From contig JAGKWX010000042.1 of NCBI GenBank assembly GCA_021151585.1, positions 1-6,796 on the forward strand: 6,796 bases of DNA. Reading direction: 5' to 3'. The DNA is from Alphaproteobacteria bacterium. Its GTDB lineage: Bacteria; Pseudomonadota; Gammaproteobacteria; JAGOUN01. The notes under the pieces are model-generated. The model made no database searches, was not told the DNA's origin, and worked only from the letters and a program-made list of their open reading frames with translations. Shown here piece after piece: positions 1 to 5,799 of the stretch (position 1 is its first letter; every line of letters begins with the position of its first letter). A program made the position numbers and the translations under genes.

Positions 1-99
1 TAAAGCCGCTGTTAATGTCGTCTTACCATGATCTACGTGACCTATGGTGCCCACGTTCATGTGTGGTTTCGTTCTTTGAAACGATTGTTTTTCTGCCAT
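1..99 (-). CDS. tufB: Elongation factor Tu, N-terminal fragment (cut by window edge)
   Basis: EF-Tu is the GTPase that brings aminoacyl-tRNA to the ribosomal A site. Only the first 33 codons are in the window; the rest lies beyond position 1. The translation begins MAEKQSFQRTKPHMNVGTIG and continues with the P-loop GHVDHGKT at residues 20-27, followed by TLTAAL, which is diagnostic for EF-Tu. The start is supported by an AGGGGA ribosome-binding site (107-112) seven bases before the ATG. The gene lies 36 nt downstream of tRNA-Thr(GGU) with no terminator between them, so it probably shares the tRNA transcript. The symbol tufB is chosen from this tRNA-tuf context, as in E. coli; the sequence alone cannot separate tufA from tufB. 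The leader before KPH differs slightly from the usual MAKEKF type. Confidence 0.95.
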   Translation of the reverse strand, partial: MAEKQSFQRTKPHMNVGTIGHVDHGKTTLTAAL

Positions 100-135
100 G
101 TTGATATCCCCTATTTAAAAATCACATTCAAAATC

Positions 136-210
<75 letters not shown>

Positions 211-412
211 CGTGAGCTTGCTAAAAAACGAGTTGCTATTAATAATGCACCCGTGATTCTTATTTACGCTTTAAGTAAACCCTAGTGCCTTGATTGCTTT
301 TGCTTAGTTTTTTATGTATTTAGCAAACTCGACCATCAACGGCTCTGTTACTTATTAAGCTACAGAACAAAATCTTTTGAGCGTTTCACCGACAAACTCT
401 GCAATTAACATT
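211..412 (-). other. Structured spacer between tRNA-Gly and tRNA-Thr(GGU)
   Basis: This 202-nt spacer has no convincing ORF and is much longer than the 40-nt spacer between the preceding two tRNAs. An 11-base inverted repeat (214-224 with 320-330; GAGTTTGCTAA against TTAGCAAGCTC on the minus strand, one G-U pair) encloses a 95-nt loop, which contains a smaller TTTAC/GTAAA stem. The fold would place a long stem immediately 5' of tRNA-Thr in the precursor, plausibly as an RNase processing site. A weak promoter-like pair on the minus strand (TTGATG, 17 nt, CATAAA) overlaps one arm of the repeat, so an internal start for tRNA-Thr/tufB cannot be ruled out. Confidence 0.4.
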
Positions 413-486
413 TGGAGCGGGTGATGGGAATCGAACCCACGCTATCAGCTTGGAAGGCTGAAGTTCTACCATTGAACTACACCCGC
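413..486 (-). tRNA. glyT: tRNA-Gly(UCC)
   Basis: The minus strand gives a complete tRNA starting GCGGGTG, paired with CACCCGC, then discriminator T and an encoded CCA. The anticodon loop CTTCCAA carries TCC (reads GGA/GGG). The T loop reads GGTTCGATTCC. It matches the expected glyT position between tRNA-Tyr and tRNA-Thr(GGU). It lies 40 nt downstream of tRNA-Tyr, so co-transcription is likely. Confidence 0.96.
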
Positions 487-526
487 ACACCCACAAAAAT
501 CAACCATTATTATGGTAATGGTAAAT

Positions 527-608
527 TGGAGGGAGAAGGATTCGAACCTTCGAAGGCTGAGCCGGCAGATTTACAGTCTGCTCCCTTTGACCGCTCGGGT
601 ATCCCTCC
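527..608 (-). tRNA. tyrU: tRNA-Tyr(GUA), CCA not encoded
   Basis: This is a class II tRNA of 82 nt with a long variable arm. The acceptor stem is GGAGGGA/TCCCTCC, the anticodon stem GCAGA/TCTGC encloses CTGTAAA (anticodon GTA), and the T arm holds GGTTCGAATCC. After the discriminator A (position 527) the gene reads ATT rather than CCA, unlike the other three tRNAs in the window, which all encode CCA. The mature end would therefore need the CCA-adding enzyme. It is the first tRNA after the promoter at 623-651 and keeps the tyrU-glyT-thrT-tufB order. Confidence 0.95.
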
Positions 609-622
609 AAAATGAGCATGAA

Positions 623-651
623 ATTTTCCACGAGATTGATCCTGTTGTCAA
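623..651 (-). promoter_or_regulatory. Sigma-70 promoter for the tRNA-Tyr/Gly/Thr-tufB unit
   Basis: On the minus strand a perfect -35 box TTGACA (646-651) is followed after 17 nt by GAAAAT (623-628; 4 of 6 to TATAAT). The tRNA-Tyr 5' end lies 14 nt beyond, leaving a short leader of about seven bases as is usual for tRNA promoters. Upstream, a run of A and T bases around 675-697 could act as an UP-like element. Placement just ahead of the first tRNA supports the call, but it was read by eye. Confidence 0.6.
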
Positions 652-745
652 GCTTGAATACAGAAAACTCTCTGTTTTTTTTAAAAAAATTATTATCCTT
701 AACATTTATCAACACAACCGGACCCTGTTTAACCTATTCACCCCC

Positions 746-757
746 CTCTCGCGAGAG
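746..757. repeat. Perfect 12-bp palindrome CTCTCGCGAGAG
   Basis: The sequence CTCTCGCGAGAG is fully self-complementary, with no loop, and stands out in AT-rich surroundings. It lies about 95 bp upstream of the tRNA -35 box. A dimeric DNA-binding protein site is possible, but chance occurrence cannot be excluded. Confidence 0.35.
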
Positions 758-891
758 CTAAACTAAATAATTAAAAAAATATACTAAGCTGGATTAACGC
801 GACTATCATTGCGCCCGCTCCTGTCATCTACCGCTTCTTGATCTGCTTGAGTGTTTACTACGCAGCCAAAAGAATTCATAACCTTTCGACG

Positions 892-2754
892 CTACCCTCT
901 TCCAGCAAAACCCAGCCAGCTCGGCACACTTTGCCTCGCCTCTCCCTCCTCACTTATCTGCGTACCAGCTGAAGAATGTGTTTCTATGCCCACTATTGGC
1001 TCCAGGCTTTCGGCTTCTACTGCAGAACATATATTAGCCACATCGCCTGCCGATGGCTGCTCAGCTTGTTTTATCTTGTCCATCTCTTGAATGCGATCCC
1101 ATACTCTTTTCACTGCCTTTGTTGTATGTGCAAAGAACCCTAGCATTTCTACAGTAGTTCCAATATGCCAATACTTCCCTAAGACATCATTTTTATTTAC
1201 ACACCGCCTCAGCAAATCAATAACCCCTGGATCATCAGCTGAAATAGACAATAAAGCTTCGGTTAGCCAGTCCCTATACTTCAAGTAGTCTTTTATTTGC
1301 CGAGACGTTATAGGAGCATCAAATGTGGCAACCAATGCATCACAAAATAACTTGTTGTAAGCTAGAATATGATCTTTTTTTGTTAGCGCACTCCTTAAAG
1401 GAACTGGCGCTTGTTCTCGGTGTCCTGGATCGTCTAGACAAGGCATAAATAGCTGGCTTATCAACAACTCCAAAACCTGCGCAGGCTGAAAAAATACCAG
1501 GTTTTGCAAAACACCTAGGTACGTCATTATCGATTCTTCTTGATAACGAACGATCAAAGACCCAACAAGCCAATGATTATTATTCTGTTGTTGTAGTAAA
1601 TCAAACACTTCTCTGGGGTGACTTATGGCCACACTCTTCAGAAGCAACAGATAGGCCTGAACACTCCTTGAACTCGTTTGATAACGCGCTATTATATGCC
1701 CAACAGTCGAACCACCCTCAGTCTGCTGCCGCAACAAAGGGATTGCTCGCATGGGGTCAATTTTGATTAAGCTCTTCATCAAAGCCACATAGGTTAAAAC
1801 AACCTCTGGACTTGCTTGATAACGTGCAGCAGTATGACCAAAAGTCCAACCTTCAACTGTCTGCCGCCGCAATAGACCGATAACATCTATGGGCCGTTTT
1901 TCCGCCAAACTACTCAACAACGCCACGTAGCGTTGAATAATCTTCGGGCTTGACTGAAGGCGCGCGATTACATGCCCGGCAGCCCAGCCATAATCAACTT
2001 GATATCCTAAGAATCCGATCACATTTTTGGGTTGATTTTTTTTCAAGTTATTCAGAGCCGCCAGATAAGCCCGAGCAACTTGTGGGTATATTAGAGAGTC
2101 AGCTATGACGCGCAAAACCGTTCTTCTATTGCTCAGGCGTTCTAATAAACTGACTACTTCTTGAGAAGTAAATATGGCATCAAATGTAGCGAGCAATAAC
2201 TTCCTATAAAGCTGGACCTGATCTTTGTTTGTTAGCATCCCTTCCAAAGTAAGCCCTTGCATTTTTGTTATTTTTGCTTTCAATCCTATATCTCCTGAGT
2301 CGGATAACCGGCTCATAAGCAATATAAAAACCTGTTCAGGTTGAAAAGATACCGAATCTTGTAACATCTGCAGGTAAGCCATGATAGATTCTTTTCGGTA
2401 GTAGGCAATCGCATGGCCAACAGTCCAGCCATCGTTATCCTGCTGCTGTAATATGAACAGCACCGCCAGAGGACTCCTTTTCCTCAAGCTATTTAGCAGC
2501 TCAATATAATATTGAATAAGCTTTGGATCTGTTTGATGGCAGGCGATCACATGCCCAATAGTCCAACCATCGTTGTTCGTTTGCTGTAATAAAAAAATAA
2601 TAAAATCAGGATCTGTTGCCTCTAACCGCCTCAATTCTGTTAAAAATTGGTCAAAAGCATTAGATCCATCGGTTTCGGTATTGCCAGGACTGTCAGTGAA
2701 CAACTCAGTTAATTTCAACGACAACAAATCTTTGCTTTCTTTGCTTAATGGCAT
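892..2754 (-). CDS. Unrecognised alpha-helical repeat protein with 46-residue GWTxGH repeats
   Basis: I do not recognise the family. The 620-residue product has no signal peptide or clear membrane segment. Six copies of a unit of about 46 residues are visible at residues 39-84, 85-128, 232-277, 278-323, 324-369 and 370-413. The approximate consensus is LLxSLxxxxPxxVIxLLxQQ, then xxGWTxGHxIARYQxSPxxxxxYL. Residues 129-231 and 414-about 525 are longer related blocks sharing LTxKD, ATFDA and TS. The GWTxGHxxA core resembles the GxTPLHxAA core of ankyrin repeats, but the unit is about 13 residues longer, so an ankyrin-like solenoid is an inference. The tail (about 555-620) is polar, with SEEGEA near the end. 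Start: the ATG at 2754 has AGGA seven bases upstream; the TTG at 2829 and ATG at 2778 lack a good site. It follows the 833-residue protein gene on the same strand after a 249-nt gap. Helical repeats of this kind are typical of protein-binding or effector proteins; no function is assigned. Confidence 0.85.
   Translation of the reverse strand: MPLSKESKDLLSLKLTELFTDSPGNTETDGSNAFDQFLTELRRLEATDPDFIIFLLQQTNNDGWTIGHVIACHQTDPKLIQYYIELLNSLRKRSPLAVLFILQQQDNDGWTVGHAIAYYRKESIMAYLQMLQDSVSFQPEQVFILLMSRLSDSGDIGLKAKITKMQGLTLEGMLTNKDQVQLYRKLLLATFDAIFTSQEVVSLLERLSNRRTVLRVIADSLIYPQVARAYLAALNNLKKNQPKNVIGFLGYQVDYGWAAGHVIARLQSSPKIIQRYVALLSSLAEKRPIDVIGLLRRQTVEGWTFGHTAARYQASPEVVLTYVALMKSLIKIDPMRAIPLLRQQTEGGSTVGHIIARYQTSSRSVQAYLLLLKSVAISHPREVFDLLQQQNNNHWLVGSLIVRYQEESIMTYLGVLQNLVFFQPAQVLELLISQLFMPCLDDPGHREQAPVPLRSALTKKDHILAYNKLFCDALVATFDAPITSRQIKDYLKYRDWLTEALLSISADDPGVIDLLRRCVNKNDVLGKYWHIGTTVEMLGFFAHTTKAVKRVWDRIQEMDKIKQAEQPSAGDVANICSAVEAESLEPIVGIETHSSAGTQISEEGEARQSVPSWLGFAGRG
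1516..2061 (-). repeat. Tandem repeat array 2 (four 44-46-codon units)
   Basis: Four head-to-tail units, residues 232-277, 278-323, 324-369 and 370-413; the first three are exactly 46 codons and the last 44. The core reads YGWAAGH, EGWTFGH, GGSTVGH and NHWLVGS in order, so the Trp and His decay in the last two. RYQ follows in three of the four and RLQ in the first. Confidence 0.8.
2371..2640 (-). repeat. Tandem repeat array 1 (two 44-46-codon units)
   Basis: Two adjacent units in the 620-residue protein, residues 39-84 and 85-128. Both carry NDGWT[IV]GH followed by [VA]IA and a Tyr-rich end. The DNA copies have drifted, so the similarity is clearest in protein. Confidence 0.75.
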
Positions 2755-3003
2755 GATATTTTCCTGAAAGGGCGGCATAAATCTAAAATTTGATTTTCTT
2801 CTTCCTGCCAGATAAAAGACTTGATGCAATTTATCTTACATAGAGAGCACAAACGCCTTCTTTTTGTTAATGAAACAAGACTGACTGAGGCGAGCGACAG
2901 TGAGTCCATCAGCGAAAACCACCATATATATCTAGGTGCTCCAACCTCAACTCTAGGTACGTCATATGCAAACCGATATCATCACACTTGTGCCAACCAG
3001 CCA
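2755..3003 (-). other. Gap between the two large genes with a possible repeat remnant or tiny ORF
   Basis: A 31-codon minus-strand reading frame runs from an ATG at 3004 to a TGA at 2909. The ATG overlaps the stop of the 833-residue protein as TAATG, an arrangement typical of coupled translation. Its product contains AGWHKCDDIGLHMTYLEL, and the MTYL codons share 13 identical bases with MTYL of the repeat protein (2953-2965 and 1515-1527). It could be a decayed repeat unit or chance; I do not call it a gene. A weak promoter-like pair (TTGAGG, 16 nt, TATATG with the -10 near 2932-2937) also lies here. The AGGA ribosome site of the downstream gene is at its low-coordinate end. Confidence 0.3.
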
Positions 3004-5505
3004 TTACTGCTTCGGAGCCAGCCTAGCTTCTTGCACAGCATTGTCGCGAAACACTTGTCCTTGATACCTAGCCAGAAAAGAAAGGCCAAAGCTGAGAAAA
3101 CAAGCAGCAGATGACCCGACCAACCCCGAGGGCATATATGCAAATACAGGGTATAACCCGCTAATTATAGTCGAAGGAATAATCCCAATTAAGCATGAAC
3201 CAAACAAGCCGGCTCTATTTCTTCTATTTTCTGCAGCTAGCTTATTTTGTTCGCCAGAGGACTCTCCTGACGCTAGTAATTTATCAAATAACTCTGATGA
3301 AGACTGATTAAACAAAGAATCCCGCCCCTGAGTCGAGCGAAAAATTTTACGCTCTGCGCTCTGCAATCTTTTAACATAGTAAGCATTGAGCACAGCGTCA
3401 TCATTTTCCCAAGGCCTCATGCCATGACGCCCAGCATAACGCGCGTAGCTCAGCGTCCATGACAAATCGCGCTTAACAGTATCTTGATTCACCTGATTTT
3501 CTGTTCGCGTCATCAGCACCAAAGGATTCCAACTTAAGTCATCGTGCATGCGCTTCAACACTTCCTCTTGGCTTGGCAGATTTTCTGCCAAACAATCATC
3601 GGTCGCTCCCATTTTTTCACAATAACGATCAAGCACTTGGTCGTTATTCTGCCACGGCATCACGCCACAAGAGAGCGAATAATAGGTGTAATTCCATGTC
3701 TTTGCAAAATACTCGCGCCTAGGATCGCGATACTCAGCGGAACCGGGTTGCACTTGATCAATATCATCAGTGGCACCAGCCTCTGTATCACAAGTCTCAG
3801 TAGTTGTCGTGCTTTGATCAGATAATAAAGGCGTCATGTCATCTTCGCTTTCCCATTTCTGTCGCGGGCAAGGCAAAGCACCAGACTGGCCAGATCTTGT
3901 AGCAGTATTATCGATTTGATTATCTTTTTTTCTCGCAGACTTTACGTTATTCAGCACAGTATACTGATGTAAACGCTGAATACCTTTCCCATCCTGAGCA
4001 GAAAAATAATCTGCTATATACTGACAAAAAACTTCTTGGCGCTCGCCATCAACCACGCACGCACTCTCGCCAAGGCAATCTGTACGGATCTGCCACATAC
4101 ATTCTTTAATAAAATATTTGTCATGCTTTTTATACTTTTTCAGAATTTTTTCAAGCTCATCGTTCTCGATAGTTGCGCTAATAATTGAGCGGACATAGCT
4201 AGTCATTTTTAGCAAAAATTCTTCCTTAGATTGAAAAACAAGCTGCTTCTGATTGGGTAAAGTCAGAGTAATACTACGGACCTCTTTTTGTTCTCCACGT
4301 GATATACAAATACTTAACGGCTTAATGTATGTACTCATAAATTTTTCAACATCATCTTGCACTGTTCGACGAACATCAACATCGCTTACAGAAAGATTGG
4401 CATCCTTGTTAACTGGATCCAAACCATAAATACTTAACTCAGCAATTAACTGCTCTCGGAAAGTCGCGTAAATTATAGACCGGTGTTGTTTAGCCCATAA
4501 TTTTGTTTTACTTTGCTGCACCCTGGATAAATAGCGAGTTAAAAATAATAAAAATGAATAAACAGCAGCTATAGCAAAACGAATGGCCAACGTTGCGCCT
4601 AATGAAAAACCATCCAAAAAAGCAAAAATCGTGCTAATAATCAGGGCAGGCACCGCTGTTTTGTTGGCATTTTGACGATTATTTTCAGCGGAAATAGCTG
4701 ACTTAAAAATTAAAATATTAAACTGAATATTTATCTCGTTGCAAACAGCGCTCTTATCCTTACCAACCAGAGAACCTATAATACGCTCTAATGCCTTAAT
4801 GCTCGTACGTCTATACTGACTCAAAACATCATAACTACGGTTGCGACTATACGATTTAAGTAACATGCTAGATAGAAGATAAACTAAAACAACTTTAAGG
4901 AAGCCAGGTACCATGTCCTCAGCAACAGCCTCATTATCAAACTGAAGCTGTTGATTAAACAAAAGCGCGTCCCCTTCAACAGGATAAAGAAATGAAAACA
5001 TAAGAAAAGTATTAAAAGCGCTCAAGGCCGAGCTAGCAAGTGCGGCTCTGCGAAAGCTCAAGGCACGTGACTTTTTAGGAACAAATTCATTCAAGCAGCG
5101 CTGATCATCCTCATTATTAATTTTTAAGTCATTTAAAAACTTACGCAGCTCATCAACACCCTTGCGACTTAAGCAAATTCTATCATCATGATCAAAATAT
5201 TTTTCTTTACCAATAAACCAGCTATTATGAGTTGTTTGGTAATAAGTATCCGGGGTGAAATGAGCACTAACAACTGCTGCCGCAGAGTTCTCTGACAATA
5301 AATTTAATATAATGGCTTTAAAATTCGTTAAAAATGTTTGTTGTTCTCCTTGATTTAAAACATCTTTTTGAGTGGAATAAATTTCCTGATTGAATCCGCC
5401 GTAAATCGCATAGTAGAGAATTAGAGCATGCGCTATAGCAAGATGAGCAGATGTACTCTTTATTTCATCTAAACGAGAATGTATATTACCCTTCGCTTGA
5501 GTCAT
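3004..5505 (-). CDS. Unrecognised multi-pass membrane protein with internal duplications
   Basis: I do not recognise this 833-residue protein. About six hydrophobic helices are visible, at residues 154-175, 199-217, 284-303, 304-325, 765-786 and 792-813, forming three two-helix hairpins. Hairpins 1 and 3 align without a gap (RAAL to LYPV at 153-176, RAGL to LYPV at 764-787). Hairpins 2 and 3 are both preceded by AEN-[NR]-R-[QR]-N-[AR] (273-280, 758-765). The long hydrophilic part (326-760) is probably on one side of the membrane. It includes a Cys-containing stretch (469-494), a Ser/Thr/Asp-rich low-complexity linker (about 551-590) and two copies of a Trp motif (604-632 and 683-714; PWQNNDQVL and PWENDDAVL). 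There is no cleavable signal peptide at the N-terminus. The start is the only early ATG; AAGAAG sits only two bases upstream of it, a weak site. A strong promoter (5537-5564) precedes it, so it is probably transcribed separately from maf. No catalytic motif was found. Confidence 0.85.
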   Translation of the reverse strand: MTQAKGNIHSRLDEIKSTSAHLAIAHALILYYAIYGGFNQEIYSTQKDVLNQGEQQTFLTNFKAIILNLLSENSAAAVVSAHFTPDTYYQTTHNSWFIGKEKYFDHDDRICLSRKGVDELRKFLNDLKINNEDDQRCLNEFVPKKSRALSFRRAALASSALSAFNTFLMFSFLYPVEGDALLFNQQLQFDNEAVAEDMVPGFLKVVLVYLLSSMLLKSYSRNRSYDVLSQYRRTSIKALERIIGSLVGKDKSAVCNEINIQFNILIFKSAISAENNRQNANKTAVPALIISTIFAFLDGFSLGATLAIRFAIAAVYSFLLFLTRYLSRVQQSKTKLWAKQHRSIIYATFREQLIAELSIYGLDPVNKDANLSVSDVDVRRTVQDDVEKFMSTYIKPLSICISRGEQKEVRSITLTLPNQKQLVFQSKEEFLLKMTSYVRSIISATIENDELEKILKKYKKHDKYFIKECMWQIRTDCLGESACVVDGERQEVFCQYIADYFSAQDGKGIQRLHQYTVLNNVKSARKKDNQIDNTATRSGQSGALPCPRQKWESEDDMTPLLSDQSTTTTETCDTEAGATDDIDQVQPGSAEYRDPRREYFAKTWNYTYYSLSCGVMPWQNNDQVLDRYCEKMGATDDCLAENLPSQEEVLKRMHDDLSWNPLVLMTRTENQVNQDTVKRDLSWTLSYARYAGRHGMRPWENDDAVLNAYYVKRLQSAERKIFRSTQGRDSLFNQSSSELFDKLLASGESSGEQNKLAAENRRNRAGLFGSCLIGIIPSTIISGLYPVFAYMPSGLVGSSAACFLSFGLSFLARYQGQVFRDNAVQEARLAPKQ
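3364..3696 (-). repeat. Duplicated Trp motif within the 833-residue protein
   Basis: Residues 604-632 and 683-714 both begin with Trp, reach GVMPWQNNDQVLDRY and GMRPWENDDAVLNAY respectively, and end in a charged segment. The first Trp to second Trp distance is 14 in one copy and 16 in the other. A further DLSW at 656-659 repeats the DLSW that opens copy two (680-683). The span given covers both copies and the part between them. Confidence 0.6.
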
Positions 5506-5536
5506 TGCTTCTTATTTTTTAGTTAATTGCTCACAA

Positions 5537-5564
5537 ATTATATATCGTAATTGCAATATAACAA
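5537..5564 (-). promoter_or_regulatory. Sigma-70 promoter for the 833-residue membrane protein
   Basis: On the minus strand TTGTTA (5559-5564; 4 of 6 to TTGACA) is followed after 16 nt by a perfect TATAAT (5537-5542). The predicted start of transcription falls about 25 nt before the ATG at 5505, a normal leader length. Surroundings are very AT-rich, which raises the chance of false matches, but the spacing and perfect -10 box are good. Confidence 0.6.
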
Positions 5565-5655
5565 GTGATCCTAAAATATTTCTTTTTATATTATCTAAAA
5601 AAAACTCTTGAGATTTATAGCCAGTAAGTATAAATTTATAGGCTGGCCATAGTAT

Positions 5656-5674
5656 TGAGCCCTTCTAGGGCTTA
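5656..5674. repeat. GC-rich hairpin AGCCCT/AGGGCT with 3-nt loop
   Basis: The arms AGCCCT and AGGGCT, extended by a G-T and a T-A pair, enclose TCT. On the plus strand it is followed by TATTTTGTTAAATTTT and looks terminator-like, but no plus-strand gene leads into it. On the minus strand no U tract follows. It may be a weak bidirectional terminator or an RNA element. Confidence 0.4.
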
Positions 5675-5748
5675 TATTTTGTTAAATTTTAATCACTTAT
5701 GTCAAATTAGTCGCTAATTGCAACAATATAATCCCAAGTATAGCCACA

Positions 5749-5762
5749 GCCATAGTTATGGC
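5749..5762. repeat. Inverted repeat GCCATA-GT-TATGGC
   Basis: Perfect six-base arms with a two-base centre, about 40 nt after the maf stop codon. It lacks a U tract in either direction; a DNA-binding site or an mRNA 3' end stem are both possible. Confidence 0.35.
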
Positions 5763-5799
5763 CCTGCAAAAACTTAGTCATCAACATGCAAATTATAAA

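Larger units (their letters stand above)
609..891. other. Intergenic region between the repeat protein and tRNA-Tyr
   Basis: No supported gene lies in these 283 nt. The region holds the tRNA promoter (623-651), an AT tract (675-697) and the perfect palindrome at 746-757. On the minus strand a T7 run occurs at 773-779, about 110 nt after the stop codon of the repeat-protein gene. No GC-rich stem stands in front of it, so I do not call a terminator. Transcription from the upstream gene into the tRNA unit is therefore possible. Confidence 0.5.
5506..5799. other. AT-rich gap between maf and the membrane-protein gene
   Basis: No gene is visible in these 294 nt. Besides the promoter at 5537-5564, the gap contains two hairpins (5656-5674 and 5749-5762) and a 12-bp palindrome TATAAATTTATA flanked by GCCAG/CTGGC. 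It is clearly more AT-rich than the flanking genes. None of the hairpins is followed by a U run in the direction of maf, so termination of maf is not explained by an obvious intrinsic terminator. Confidence 0.5.

Noticed and set aside
412..766. Reading frames on both strands overlapping the tRNA genes
   Set aside because: They read through tRNA-Gly and tRNA-Tyr and are artefacts of tRNA sequence.
851..1288. Plus-strand reading frames at 851-1090 and 1091-1288
   Set aside because: They lie antisense to the well-supported repeat protein, show no family motif and have low-complexity compositions.
892..2754. Canonical ankyrin-repeat protein
   Set aside because: The unit is 44-46 residues, not 33, and the TPLH tetrapeptide is replaced by T-x-GH; only a resemblance is claimed.
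2755..2829. Upstream TTG start (2829) and ATG start (2778) for the repeat protein
   Set aside because: Neither has a good ribosome-binding site, while the ATG at 2754 has AGGA at seven bases.
2821..3114. Plus-strand 97-residue frame across the gap between the two large genes
   Set aside because: It overlaps the end of the membrane-protein gene in antisense, has no recognisable motif and no clear ribosome site.
5700..5705. Perfect TTGACA on the minus strand as a -35 box
   Set aside because: No acceptable -10 box occurs 16-18 nt downstream; the pair at 5537-5564 is better placed.
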